The notes: generated by a model not told the origin, from the letters alone. Shown: positions 1 through 8,892, counted from the stretch's first letter. The stretch: 46,268 nucleotides of DNA from an uncultured Myxococcales bacterium (GCA_937893795.1 CALCTH010000730.1:1-46268), one strand, 5' to 3'. A program made the numbers and translations.

Positions 1-1
1 C

Positions 2-1099
2 GAGCTCGGCGGCGAGCTCGAGGCGCGTCGCATCCGCCTTCGGGGGGCGACGGGGCAGGCGCGGCGCGCCCTGGCCGACGCGCGGCGCCTCGCGCGCGAG
101 CACCCCGGCGACCCCGCGGTCGGTCTGGCCTACGGCGACGCGGCCCTCGCCACGGGTGACGCCGAGCTCGCGCGGACGCGCCTCGAGCGGGTGGTCACGG
201 CGGCGCCGGAAGACCCCGAGGGCCACTTCCTCCTCGGTCGCGCCCATCGCCGGGCGGGCGATGCGGAAGCGGCCGAAGGGGCGTTCCGCGCGACGCTCGA
301 ACGCAACCCGGGCTTCACGGACGCCACGCTCGCCCTCGGCTACCTGCTCCTCGATACGGGGCAGTGGGAGAGGGCGAAGGAGCTCTTCGAGCCGCTCAGC
401 CGGCGCCTCCCGGGCACCGGGCGCGACCTCGGCCTCGTAGGCAAGCTCGGCCTCGTCGAGGCGCTCCTCGGCATCGGAAACGTGCCGGACGCCAAGGTGC
501 AGCTCGAGCGCGTGCGCCCCGCGCAACGCGAGCTCGGCAGTGTGCAGCGCGTGAGCGCGCGGGTCGCGCTCGCCGACGGGCGGGCGGGGGACGCCGTACG
601 CACGCTGCGTCCGATCGCGACGGGGGACGACGCGCCGGTCTCCCTTCGGGTGCTCTACGGGGATGCGCTCTATGCCGCCGGCGAGACGCTCGCGGCCTCG
701 CGCACCTACGAGGCCGCGCTCGGCGACGACCCGGGGCACCCGGAGGCATTGCTCGGCTTCGCGACGGTGCTGCTTCGTAGCGAGAAGGCCGACGAGGCCC
801 GCGCCATCCTCGAGCGGGCGGCCGCTGCGCTCGCTCGGCGCCTCCGCCCACCGGCGCTACGCGCGCGCCTCGCGACGCTCGAAGGGCGCGCCGCGCTGGC
901 CGCCGAGGACCTCGACGTCGCCCGTGAGAAGCTCCGGGCCGCGACCACGCTCTCGGACGCGCCGCCCGAGGCCTTCTTCTTCCTCGGCGAGGCTCTCGCG
1001 GGCGTCAACGCGCCGGAGGCGCGCACGGCCTACGAGCAATATCTCGAGCGCGTGCAGGAGGGCGGCCTGGCGGACCGCGCTCGCGCGGCGCTGCGCTGA
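2..1099 (+). CDS. TPR-repeat protein, 5' end cut off by the window
   Basis: The reading frame is open from base 2 and ends at TGA 1097-1099, giving at least 365 residues with no start inside the window. The protein is a run of helix-turn-helix units with the TPR spacing of small and large residues, for example the stretches with HPGDPAVGLAYGDAAL, DPEGHFLLGRAHRRAGD and HPEALLGFATVLLRSEKADEA. TPR arrays act as protein-protein scaffolds. Neither a signal peptide nor an N-terminal domain can be judged because the start is missing. In myxobacteria such proteins are often envelope or gliding-motility accessory proteins, but nothing here fixes a partner. The family call is firm; the role is unknown. 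Confidence 0.8.
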   Translation, partial: ELGGELEARRIRLRGATGQARRALADARRLAREHPGDPAVGLAYGDAALATGDAELARTRLERVVTAAPEDPEGHFLLGRAHRRAGDAEAAEGAFRATLERNPGFTDATLALGYLLLDTGQWERAKELFEPLSRRLPGTGRDLGLVGKLGLVEALLGIGNVPDAKVQLERVRPAQRELGSVQRVSARVALADGRAGDAVRTLRPIATGDDAPVSLRVLYGDALYAAGETLAASRTYEAALGDDPGHPEALLGFATVLLRSEKADEARAILERAAAALARRLRPPALRARLATLEGRAALAAEDLDVAREKLRAATTLSDAPPEAFFFLGEALAGVNAPEARTAYEQYLERVQEGGLADRARAALR

Positions 1100-1135
1100 G
1101 CGTGTGCGTCGCGTCGAAGGGCCGCCGCGAGCGGC

Positions 1136-1492
1136 TCAGAAGACGAGCTGAACGCCCCAGGTGACGAGCGCCACGATGCCGGACGCGATCAGCGCCGTGC
1201 CGCTGGTCTCGACGGTGAGCCTGTCGCTCATCTTGTCGGCGAGCTTCAGCGCCAGCGCGCCGACCAGGACCATGACGAGGGGCAGCACGTAGCGGTAGAG
1301 GCCGAAGGTGCCGACGGTAAGGAGCGCGTTGAGGGGCCAGAGCAGGAGCCCGAGGCCCCAGTAGCAGACCCCGTAGAGCGCGCCGACGACGAGATGCGCC
1401 TTCAAACCGTCCTTCACGTGCATCTTGCTGAGAAGACGGTCGGCGACGAAGAGCGCGAAGGTGGCGGTGGCCCAGGCGGCGAGGAGCTTCAT
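1136..1492 (-). CDS. Small four-helix membrane protein, phage-holin-4_2 (PF04020-like) family
   Basis: A 118-residue protein with about four hydrophobic segments: an N-terminal helix starting MKLLAAWATATFALFVADRLL, a second around GALYGVCYWGLGLLLWPLN, a third rich in Leu/Val around residues 65-85, and a last one near the C terminus. The layout, including the short linker with the L-T-V-G-T-F-G-L-Y pattern between helices 2 and 3, matches the membrane family annotated as phage holin family IV. That family is widespread on bacterial chromosomes and usually not phage-linked. No lysis gene or phage gene lies nearby. It converges with the upstream TPR gene and is divergent from the acyl-CoA dehydrogenase at 1600. 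Function unknown. Confidence 0.7.
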   Translation of the reverse strand: MKLLAAWATATFALFVADRLLSKMHVKDGLKAHLVVGALYGVCYWGLGLLLWPLNALLTVGTFGLYRYVLPLVMVLVGALALKLADKMSDRLTVETSGTALIASGIVALVTWGVQLVF

Positions 1493-1599
1493 GCGACGAG
1501 CCTAGCTCCTCACCGCCCACGATCCCAGGGTAGGGACGCCGTGCGAAGCGTCCGCACCGCGCTTGAAACACGCCTACCCCTGTCCCAGTGTGCCGCTCC

Positions 1600-2760
<1,161 letters not shown>

Positions 2761-2770
2761 GGCGGGCGAG

Positions 2771-3496
2771 GTGACGGCTCTCCTTCGCGCGGTCGCCGCG
2801 CTCTTCGTGCTTCACGTCCTCCCGGGCTGCGGTGGGCCGGCGCCCGAGCCGGCCCCAGCGCCCGAGGTCGCGAGCCAGGGTGACGAGACCCCGGCCGCCG
2901 AAACCCCTGCTGCCGTTGAGGACGACGGCGTGAGCGTCGAGGGCATCCTCGGCGCCATCAGCGAGCAGTCCGTGCGCCGGGGCATGGAGGCGCGGCAGGG
3001 ACGCTTCCTGCGCTGCTTCGGCGCACGCTACGAGGCCAACGAGCTCCTCGCCGGGAGCTTCACGTTCTCCGGGCGCATCCGGACGGATGGCCGCGTGCGC
3101 TGGGTCTACCTGGCGTCCAGCGACGTCGGAGACCGCGCGACCGAGGCCTGCCTCGTCGGCGTCGCCGAAGCGGCACGCTTCACGCCGCCCCGCGGAGGCG
3201 AGGCCGAGTTCCGCTACGCCATGGCGGTGGATGCGCTCGAACGACCGGCCGTGGCGTGGCCTGCGGACCAGGCGGCGGCGACGCTCGCCGCGCACCGCGA
3301 GGCCGTCGACGCCTGCGCGGCGCAGGGCGTGGAGGTGACGGCCTACGTGGCGCCGGGCGGGGCGGTCACCACCGTCGGCGCCGCCGTGGACGACCCCGAG
3401 CGGCAGGGCGTTCTCGACTGCGTCACCGCCGAGGTGGCGAGCTGGACCTTCCCGGACCCGGGCAGCTACCCGGCCAAGGTCGGCTTCAGGCTCTAG
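2771..3496 (+). CDS. Lipoprotein with AgmX/PglI-like C-terminal repeat
   Basis: A 241-residue protein starting at GTG, only 11 bases after the preceding acyl-CoA dehydrogenase gene, so probably cotranscribed. It has a hydrophobic leader ending in a lipobox-like LPGC (Cys20), then a Pro/Ala/Glu-rich linker. Residues of about 60-160 match the pattern of the AgmX/PglI C-terminal domain common in myxobacterial envelope proteins: a helix with FLRCF, a strand block with G-x-F-T-F-S-G-R-I-x-x-D-G-R-V, then the ACLVGVAEAARFTPP segment. Residues 175-241 look like a second, shorter copy (VDACA, APGGAVTTVG, DCVTAEVASWTFPDP). Likely periplasmic or outer-membrane-anchored; its job beside lipid-catabolism enzymes is unclear. 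Confidence 0.65.
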   Translation: MTALLRAVAALFVLHVLPGCGGPAPEPAPAPEVASQGDETPAAETPAAVEDDGVSVEGILGAISEQSVRRGMEARQGRFLRCFGARYEANELLAGSFTFSGRIRTDGRVRWVYLASSDVGDRATEACLVGVAEAARFTPPRGGEAEFRYAMAVDALERPAVAWPADQAAATLAAHREAVDACAAQGVEVTAYVAPGGAVTTVGAAVDDPERQGVLDCVTAEVASWTFPDPGSYPAKVGFRL

Positions 3497-3578
3497 CGTC
3501 CCGACGCTGTGAGGAGGAGCGCGCCCGTGCCGCCACGCGCGTTGCTCTCCGGGCCATGCGGCCCCCACACTCGCCACG

Positions 3579-4697
3579 ATGGACCTCGAGCTCACCGCGC
3601 CCCAGATCCGGATCCGTGACGCGGCGCGCCGCTTCGCCGTCGAGACCCTCGCGCCGCGCGCCCACGCCTTCGAGGCGTCCGAGGAGGTCCCGGCGGACAT
3701 CTACCGACAGCTCGGCGCTCTCGGTCTGATGGCCGTCGACGTACCGGAGGCCTACGGCGGGAGCGCGGCCGGCACGGTGGCCTACAGCCTCGCCATGACC
3801 GAGATCAGCCGGGTCTGCGCGTCCACCTCGGTGACGATGGGCGTGACCAACATGGTGGGCGAGGTGCTCGCCGAGTTCGGGGACGAGGAGCAGCGGCAGC
3901 GCTGGTGCCCGAGGCTCGCGGCGGGCGGGCTGGGAGCCTTCGGGCTGAGCGAGACCGGCGCGGGCAGCGACCCCGGCGGCATGGTGACGACCGCCGTGCT
4001 CGAGGACGGGGTCTGGGTGTTGAACGGAACGAAGCAGTGGATCAGCCACGGCGACACGGCCGAGGTCGTCGTCGTCTGGGCCCGCACCGACGGTGCCGGC
4101 GCGCGCGGCCTCAGCTGCTTTCTCGTCCCCGGCGACGCGCCGGGGCTCGGCGTCGACGCCAAGGAGGACAAGATGGGCCTCCGCGCGAGCCACACCTGCG
4201 GCCTCGTGCTCGAGGACGTGCGCGTGCCCGAGAGCGCGCTCCTCGGGCCCCGTGGCGGAGGCTTTCGTATTGCGATGATGGCGCTCGACGGGGGCCGCGT
4301 AGGGATCGCCTCGCAGGCGATCGGGGTCGCGTCGGGCGCCTATGACGACGCGCGGGCGCACCTGAGCGCCGCGGGCTCGCCGAGCCAGGCCGACGCCTTC
4401 CGCCTGGCCGACATGGCGACGCACCTCGAGGCGTCTCGGCTCCTCGCGCTGCGCGCCGCGGCGCGGAAGGACGCGGGGCAGCCCTTCACGCAGGAGGCGT
4501 CCATCGCGACGGCATTCGAGACCGAGAAGGCGTGGGCGCACAGCAAAGACGCCGAGGAGCTCAAGGGTGACGCCGGGCTCCGCGTCGGTGCCCGGGTCGA
4601 GCGAGCGCTCCGGGATGTGCGCGTCTCGATGATCTACGAGGGCACCAGCGAGGTGCAGCGCATCGTGATCAGCCGCGCGGCGCTGCGCGCCGGCTGA
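3579..4697 (+). CDS. Acyl-CoA dehydrogenase homologue with degenerate FAD-contact motifs
   Basis: A 372-residue acyl-CoA dehydrogenase-fold protein, about 14 residues shorter than its neighbour at 1600. It keeps the substrate/FAD segment AFGLSETGAGSDPGGM, the QWISHGD block and the catalytic glutamate E354 in MIYEGTSEVQR. It lacks two normally conserved blocks: the R-x-x-F-G-x-P-I-x-x-x-Q segment is replaced by HLSAAGSPSQADA, and the FGGYGY loop is replaced by LKGDAGLRVGARVER. Those blocks normally contact FAD across the dimer. It may therefore have altered oligomerisation or be specialised. ATG at 3579 gives the usual MDLELT start. It converges with the small membrane gene ending at 4705. Confidence 0.85.
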   Translation: MDLELTAPQIRIRDAARRFAVETLAPRAHAFEASEEVPADIYRQLGALGLMAVDVPEAYGGSAAGTVAYSLAMTEISRVCASTSVTMGVTNMVGEVLAEFGDEEQRQRWCPRLAAGGLGAFGLSETGAGSDPGGMVTTAVLEDGVWVLNGTKQWISHGDTAEVVVVWARTDGAGARGLSCFLVPGDAPGLGVDAKEDKMGLRASHTCGLVLEDVRVPESALLGPRGGGFRIAMMALDGGRVGIASQAIGVASGAYDDARAHLSAAGSPSQADAFRLADMATHLEASRLLALRAAARKDAGQPFTQEASIATAFETEKAWAHSKDAEELKGDAGLRVGARVERALRDVRVSMIYEGTSEVQRIVISRAALRAG

Positions 4698-4704
4698 GCG
4701 CCCC

Positions 4705-5010
4705 TCAGCGGTTCCCGAAGTCGATGGAGCCGGCGCGGCTCCCGTCGCGCGGCTGCACGCTTCCGCCGAGGCCCGCGAGGGAGACGCCCAGGAAGAGCAG
4801 GAAGCCCACGAGAATCGAGAAGCCGACGACGCGGTCGTCGTCGAGAGCGAAGCGGCCGACGCCGGCCACGACCAGGCCGAGGACGGGAATGGCGACCATG
4901 AGCCGCTTCCGCCGCGCGGCCGCCTCCTGCGCGAGCCGCTCCGCTTCCGCCTTTGCCGCGCGCTTCGCCTCGCGCTCCGCCCGTCGTTCCGCCTTGCTTG
5001 CCTTGCCCAT
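4705..5010 (-). CDS. Small membrane protein with charged Lys/Arg/Ala coiled N terminus
   Basis: A 101-residue protein. Residues 1-36 form a highly charged Ala/Lys/Arg/Glu helix (MGKASKAERRAEREAKRAAK and on), likely cytoplasmic. Two hydrophobic segments follow (about residues 37-55 and 62-84) separated by a short DDDR turn, then a polar tail. This reads as a two-helix inner-membrane hairpin. No family was recognised. It lies tail to tail with the second acyl-CoA dehydrogenase and is divergent from the lipoprotein at 5247. The coding call rests on the clear amphipathic and hydrophobic layout and the ATG start. Confidence 0.6.
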   Translation of the reverse strand: MGKASKAERRAEREAKRAAKAEAERLAQEAAARRKRLMVAIPVLGLVVAGVGRFALDDDRVVGFSILVGFLLFLGVSLAGLGGSVQPRDGSRAGSIDFGNR

Positions 5011-5075
5011 CGCTGCACCCCCGTGCGGGGACAGTCTAGCCCAGAAAGCGAGGGCACGGCGCGTCGCTTCGGCGG

Positions 5076-5094
5076 GAAGGCGCGGAGCGCCTTC
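5076..5094. other. Perfect 8-bp inverted repeat with 3-base loop in a divergent intergenic region
   Basis: GAAGGCGC-GGA-GCGCCTTC forms an 8-bp perfect stem with a three-base loop. It sits in the 236-base gap between the divergent genes starting at 5010 (minus) and 5247 (plus). No T tract follows on either strand, so it is not a standard terminator. It could be a regulator site or a 5'-UTR hairpin; chance is possible at this GC content. The rest of the gap shows no clear promoter, but the Shine-Dalgarno GAGGGGAG lies shortly before 5247. Confidence 0.35.
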
Positions 5095-5246
5095 GGCGTA
5101 GGAAAAGGACCCGAGGGGCGGCCCAAGCCTTCAGCTTTTCAGGTGTCCGTCGACCGGGTATGAACATCGCTACGAGGGCCCCGTCCAAGGGCCATCACGC
5201 TGGGGGGTCGGCGCGGCGCCGCGCTCCCCGAGGGGAGATCTCGACC

Positions 5247-5936
5247 ATGCATCGCGGAAACGGGGGCCGGCGCGCCCTGATCGCCACGGCGCTCCTGGCA
5301 ACGGCCCTGACCGTGTCGGGGTGCACCATCACCACGCGCACGCGCCCCGTGGCGACGACCACCACGGTACGCGTCCAGACGCCGATGCCCCAGCCGCAGC
5401 CGCAGCCGCCGCAGCAGACCGTCGTGGTGCAGCAGCAGCCCCAGCTCGCGCAGGGCGTGACCGTCGTGGAGGCGACGTGCACCCAGGGCGCGCAGGAGGT
5501 TTGCAATGGTCTCGACGACAACTGCAACGGGCAGATCGACGAGGGGTGCGGCTATCAGTCCGGCAACATCCAGATCACGCTTGCCTGGAGCAGCGGCGCG
5601 GACCTCGACATGTACGTCCGCGACCCGCAGGGAAACGAGCTGAGCTACCAGAACACGCAGTCGCCGACGGGCGGCATGCTCGACCAGGACGCGCGCGGTG
5701 CCTGTAACCCCGGGCAGCCGAACAACACCATCGAGAACGTCTTCTGGAACCAACCGAACCCGCCCCAGGGCACCTACGACGTGATGGTCGACTACTGGTC
5801 CGGCAGCACCTGCAGCACGAACGCGGGGCCCACGAACCTGACCCTCTCTATCTCCGTGGGCGGCCAGGTGATCGGTAGCTACGCCTACACGATCAACCCG
5901 AACCAGCGCCTCTCCATCGCGCAGTTCCAGATCTGA
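5247..5936 (+). CDS. Lipoprotein with MopE-type motif and YfaP-like beta domain
   Basis: A 229-residue lipoprotein. The ATG at 5247 is chosen over the in-frame ATG at 5160 because GAGGGGAG stands a suitable distance upstream and a compact signal peptide with lipobox VSGC (Cys26) follows. Residues 27-75 are a Thr/Gln/Pro-rich linker with PQPQPQPP. Residues 86-101 carry CNGLDDNCNGQIDEGC, the metal-binding-type motif seen repeatedly in myxobacterial surface proteins such as MopE. Residues 107-229 form a beta-rich domain (LAWSSGADLDMYVRDPQGNE, GTYDVMVDYWSG) like the YfaP/DUF2135 type, with acidic residues that could bind Ca. Probably exposed at the cell surface. No partner is clear. Confidence 0.75.
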   Translation: MHRGNGGRRALIATALLATALTVSGCTITTRTRPVATTTTVRVQTPMPQPQPQPPQQTVVVQQQPQLAQGVTVVEATCTQGAQEVCNGLDDNCNGQIDEGCGYQSGNIQITLAWSSGADLDMYVRDPQGNELSYQNTQSPTGGMLDQDARGACNPGQPNNTIENVFWNQPNPPQGTYDVMVDYWSGSTCSTNAGPTNLTLSISVGGQVIGSYAYTINPNQRLSIAQFQI

Positions 5937-5949
5937 CGAGGGCCGCGGG

Positions 5950-6459
5950 ATGCGTCCGCTCCCGCTCGTTCTCCTCACGGCCGCCTGCGCCTCCGCGCCG
6001 GCGGCCGCGACGCGTTCCGCGCCCGCCGCGGAGCGCCTGGACCCAGCGGCCCTCGCCGCGTGGGGCCGCAGACAGCCCGAGCACGTGAGCGGGGACGGCC
6101 GCGGTCATGGAAGCGGAGACGGAAACGGAAACGGGGCCGGAAACGGAAACGGGGCCGGAAACGGGGAATCGCGCGGCCACGGACCCCGAGCCGGCGTCGC
6201 TCACGCCCGCATCGCCGTCGCCTTCGACGGCGCGCCGCTCGGCGAAGCGCTCCGCTTTCTCGCCGACGCGGCCGGCGTAGGCATCGTGCTCACGGACGTG
6301 CCGGACGTTCCCGTGACGCTCCGCCTTCGGGCCGTCGACCCGCGGGACGCGCTGGTCGCCCTGGCGAACGCACATGGCCTCGGCGTCATCGCGCGGGGAC
6401 GCGCATGGGCCGTCGCCCCCGTGCACCGCGGCGCTGGCCCGAGGATACTCCCGCCGTGA
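5950..6459 (+). CDS. Lipoprotein with Gly-Asn repeat and secretin-type N-domain (STN)
   Basis: A 169-residue lipoprotein: lipobox TAAC (Cys13), an Ala-rich linker, a Gly/Asn repeat (about residues 48-75), then one short alpha-beta domain at about 84-158. That domain has the hallmark order of the secretin and TonB N-terminal short domain: VAFDGAPLGEALRFLADAAG, IVLTDVP, VTLRLRAVDPRDALVALANA, GLGVIARG. Such domains normally sit in PilQ/GspD secretins or TonB receptors; here it stands alone with no secretin pore. Its TGA overlaps the GTG start of the nucleotidase (GTGA), so the two are translationally coupled. It follows the MopE-like lipoprotein by 13 bases. Periplasmic role unknown. Confidence 0.7.
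   Translation: MRPLPLVLLTAACASAPAAATRSAPAAERLDPAALAAWGRRQPEHVSGDGRGHGSGDGNGNGAGNGNGAGNGESRGHGPRAGVAHARIAVAFDGAPLGEALRFLADAAGVGIVLTDVPDVPVTLRLRAVDPRDALVALANAHGLGVIARGRAWAVAPVHRGAGPRILPP
6110..6168 (+). repeat. In-frame short tandem repeat (GGAAACGGAAACGGGGCC unit)
   Basis: An 18-base unit reading GGAAACGGAAACGGGGCC occurs twice in full (6121-6156) and then starts again, preceded by related GGAAGCGGAGACGG sequence. It encodes Gly-Asn-Gly-Asn-Gly-Ala within the linker of the STN lipoprotein. Unit changes keep the frame, so copy-number change would only alter linker length. Confidence 0.75.
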
Positions 6460-7907
6460 GCCTCCCCGAGCTGCCGGCGCCGACGCGGCGCATCTACTGC
6501 AACCGCACGCTGAACCTCCGGTCCATCCAGGTCGTCGGCTTCGACATGGATTACACGCTGATCCACTACCGGACCGAGGCCTGGGAGCGGCACGCCTTCG
6601 ACCACGCCAAGCGCCTCCTCCTCGAGCGCGGCTGGCCGGTGCGCGCCTTCGAGCTCGACCCCTCCTTCGCTCAGCTCGGGCTCATCCTCGACCTCGAGCT
6701 CGGCAACATCGTCAAGGCAAACCGCTTTGGCTTCATCAAGAAGGCTCTGCACGGCACGTCGCCGCTTTCCTTCGAGACGTATCGCGAGATCTATGCGCGT
6801 GAGCTCGTGGACCTGAGCGAGGGCCGCTGGCGCTTCCTCAACACGCTCTTCGCGTTGAGCGAGGCGCACCTCTACGCCCAGTGCATCGATCTCCTGGACG
6901 CCGGCGCCTTGCCCGACGCCGAAGGGCCCATGAGCTACCGGGACGTCTACGACGTCGTCCGCAAGGCCATCGACGACGTGCACATGCGCGGCGACCTCAA
7001 GCGCGAGATCATGGCGGACCCGGACCGCTTCGTGGAGCTCGACCCGGACCTGCCTCTCGCACTCCAGGATCTTCGTCACGCCGGGAAGAAGGTCGCGCTC
7101 ATTACGAACAGCGAGTGGTTCTACACGACGGCGATGATGAGCTACGCCTTCGACCGCTACCTCGATGGCGCGGGCTGGCGGAGCCTCTTCGACGTCGTGA
7201 TCGTCGCGGCGCGGAAGCCCGACTTCTTCCACGCGCGGAACCCCATCTTCGAGATCGTCGACGACGACGATGGACTGCTGCGACCCGTGGTGGGTCCGCT
7301 CGAGGAGGGCGGCGCCTACCTCGGTGGTCACGCCTGGCTCCTCGAGGAGCTCTTCGGCATCGCGGGGCAACAGCTCCTCTACGTTGGGGATCACATCTTC
7401 AGCGACGTGAACGTCTCCAAGAAGATGCACCGCTGGCGCACCGCCCTCGTCGTGCGTGAGCTCGAAGAGGACATCGTGGCGCTCGAGGCCTTCAAGGCGA
7501 AGCAGAAGGAGCTCTCGGAGCGCATGGAGCAGAAGGCGCGTCTCGAGCACGACGCCTCGCACGTCCGCCTCGAGCTTCAGCGGAAGCGCCGCGGCTACGG
7601 ACCGCCGGTGGCCGAGAGCGCCAACGTGCTCGAGAGCCGCTTCCACGAGCTTCGGAGCGAGCTCGTCGCCCTCGACGAGGCCATCGCTCCGCTGGCCCGG
7701 GAGGCGAGCCAGCTGATGAACCCTCGCTGGGGCCTCGTGATGCGCGCGGGCAACGACAAGTCGCACCTCGCGCGGCAGATCGAGAAGAGCGCCGACATCT
7801 ACATGAGCCGCGTCTCGAACCTTCTCGCGCAGACCCCCTTCGTGTACCTCCGCTCACCGCGCGGGAGCCTGCCCCACGACAGCGGCCCGGCCGGCGGGGC
7901 GCAGTAG
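6456..7907 (+). CDS. HAD-family purine 5'-nucleotidase (cN-II / NT5DC type)
   Basis: A 483-residue cytosolic-type 5'-nucleotidase predicted to dephosphorylate nucleoside monophosphates such as IMP or GMP. The N terminus IYCNRTLNLRSIQVVGFDMDYTL is typical of the HAD-IG nucleotidase family, with nucleophile D30 and acid/base D32. Motif II is seen in ALITNSEWFYTT and motif IV in YVGDHIFSDVNVSKK. A C-terminal helical region (about residues 335-420) is rich in Glu/Lys/Arg and coiled-coil-like. The start is GTG 6456, overlapping the stop of the STN lipoprotein as GTGA; further upstream the frame is only open, with no conserved residues. Coupling of a cytoplasmic enzyme to a secreted lipoprotein is odd. 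Confidence 0.9.
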   Translation: MSLPELPAPTRRIYCNRTLNLRSIQVVGFDMDYTLIHYRTEAWERHAFDHAKRLLLERGWPVRAFELDPSFAQLGLILDLELGNIVKANRFGFIKKALHGTSPLSFETYREIYARELVDLSEGRWRFLNTLFALSEAHLYAQCIDLLDAGALPDAEGPMSYRDVYDVVRKAIDDVHMRGDLKREIMADPDRFVELDPDLPLALQDLRHAGKKVALITNSEWFYTTAMMSYAFDRYLDGAGWRSLFDVVIVAARKPDFFHARNPIFEIVDDDDGLLRPVVGPLEEGGAYLGGHAWLLEELFGIAGQQLLYVGDHIFSDVNVSKKMHRWRTALVVRELEEDIVALEAFKAKQKELSERMEQKARLEHDASHVRLELQRKRRGYGPPVAESANVLESRFHELRSELVALDEAIAPLAREASQLMNPRWGLVMRAGNDKSHLARQIEKSADIYMSRVSNLLAQTPFVYLRSPRGSLPHDSGPAGGAQ

Positions 7908-7952
7908 CCGCTCAGCGTTCGTGCATCGGCGCGCGCTCGGGACGTCACGGCC

Positions 7953-8819
7953 TCATTGGAGCGGGTTCGCCTCGACGAAGCGCAGCACCGCGTCGCGGAA
8001 GGCCGCCGACTTCCGGGGGAGGCGCTTCACGTTCGGCAGCACGAGGTAGAGGCCCGCGGCGAGGAGCTCGTCGTCGACCATCACGCGCACCAGCCGACCC
8101 TCCGCCACGCCCTGGTCGGCGACGAAGCGCGGGAGGAAGGCGACGCCGACGCCCGCCATCGCGAGCTCCGCGGCGAGCAGCATGTCCCCCGCGGAGATCA
8201 GCGAGGCGGCCTGGTCGAAGGCCCGCGGCACCACGCCGCGCAGGCCGACCACCGTATGCGAGGCAAGCTCTTCACACGATCGAGGCGCACCGCGTCCATG
8301 GACGTAGCGGGGCGAGGCATAGACGCGGATCCGGACCGAGCCGATGCGCCGTGCGCGCAATCCGCCGCCCGCGAGCCCGTCGCGCGCGATGCGGAGCGCG
8401 ACGTCGAAGCCCTCACGCTCGAGGTCCACCTGGCGATTGGAGAGCTCCACCGCCGGCCGAAGCGCGGGATGGGCCTCGGCCAGCTCCCCGAGCACGGGCG
8501 GCAAGAGCCAGGTGCCGACGTCGCGGGGCGCCGAGATCCGGAGCAGCCCCGCCGGCTCGTCGCGGGCCTCGGGAAGCTCCGCCACCGCACGCTCGACCCC
8601 GGCGTGGAGCGGGGCGACCTCCGCGAGGTGGCGTCGCCCCGCGGGCGTGGGCTCCACGCGGCGCGGGGGCCGAATGAGGAGCTCCGCGCCGAGCGCCTGC
8701 TCCAGCGCGCCGATGCGCCGGCTGACGGCGGAGCGATGAAGGCCATGCGTCGTCGCGGCCCGGCTGAAGGAGCGCTCCTGCGCGACGGTGACGAAGAGTC
8801 GTAGCGCGTCGAGGTCGAT
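7953..8819 (-). CDS. LysR-family transcriptional regulator with non-standard start (ATC) or a start-region frameshift
   Basis: A full LysR layout of about 288 residues. Residues 1-60 are the winged helix-turn-helix (IDLDALRLFVTVAQERSFSR, then GLHRSAVSRRIGALEQALGA), followed by the inducer-binding domain (AGLLRISAPRDVGTWLLPPVL through AVLRFVEANPLQ). The frame is closed by a stop just upstream (8835-8837), and the only standard in-frame start is GTG at 8657, which would delete the DNA-binding domain. The expected start position, where relatives have MDLDALR, reads ATC (8817-8819). Either ATC is used, or one base has been lost or gained: ATG 8835 in the next frame would join if shifted by one. 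A 20-base palindrome covers this start. Divergent from the DUF5519 lipoprotein. Confidence 0.8.
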   Translation of the reverse strand: MDLDALRLFVTVAQERSFSRAATTHGLHRSAVSRRIGALEQALGAELLIRPPRRVEPTPAGRRHLAEVAPLHAGVERAVAELPEARDEPAGLLRISAPRDVGTWLLPPVLGELAEAHPALRPAVELSNRQVDLEREGFDVALRIARDGLAGGGLRARRIGSVRIRVYASPRYVHGRGAPRSCEELASHTVVGLRGVVPRAFDQAASLISAGDMLLAAELAMAGVGVAFLPRFVADQGVAEGRLVRVMVDDELLAAGLYLVLPNVKRLPRKSAAFRDAVLRFVEANPLQ

Positions 8820-8838
8820 TGATGCGGTATCGCATCAA
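8819..8838. promoter_or_regulatory. 20-base perfect palindrome over the LysR start, candidate operator
   Basis: TTGATGCG-GTAT-CGCATCAA is an 8-bp perfect inverted repeat with a four-base centre. It fits the LysR-box style of a dyad containing T-N11-A. It overlaps the first codon of the LysR gene and lies 54 bases before the GTG of the divergent gene at 8893. The position suggests autorepression and control of the divergent gene. LysR boxes and divergent arrangement are known for the family; that this dyad is the operator is inference. Confidence 0.5.
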
Positions 8839-8892
8839 CACGTGACGCATTTCAACGATTCACACATCAGTTGGCCGGCCTAGGGTTCCAAC

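Noticed and set aside
1136-1492. Holin-family name as a sign of prophage
   Set aside because: No capsid, tail, integrase or lysis gene is nearby and the family is common on chromosomes.
6110-6168. Short repeats as a CRISPR array
   Set aside because: The units are contiguous with no spacers and lie in a coding frame as Gly-Asn codons.
7953-8657. LysR gene starting at GTG 8657
   Set aside because: This start would leave out the intact helix-turn-helix encoded in frame just upstream, so the gene must begin near 8819.
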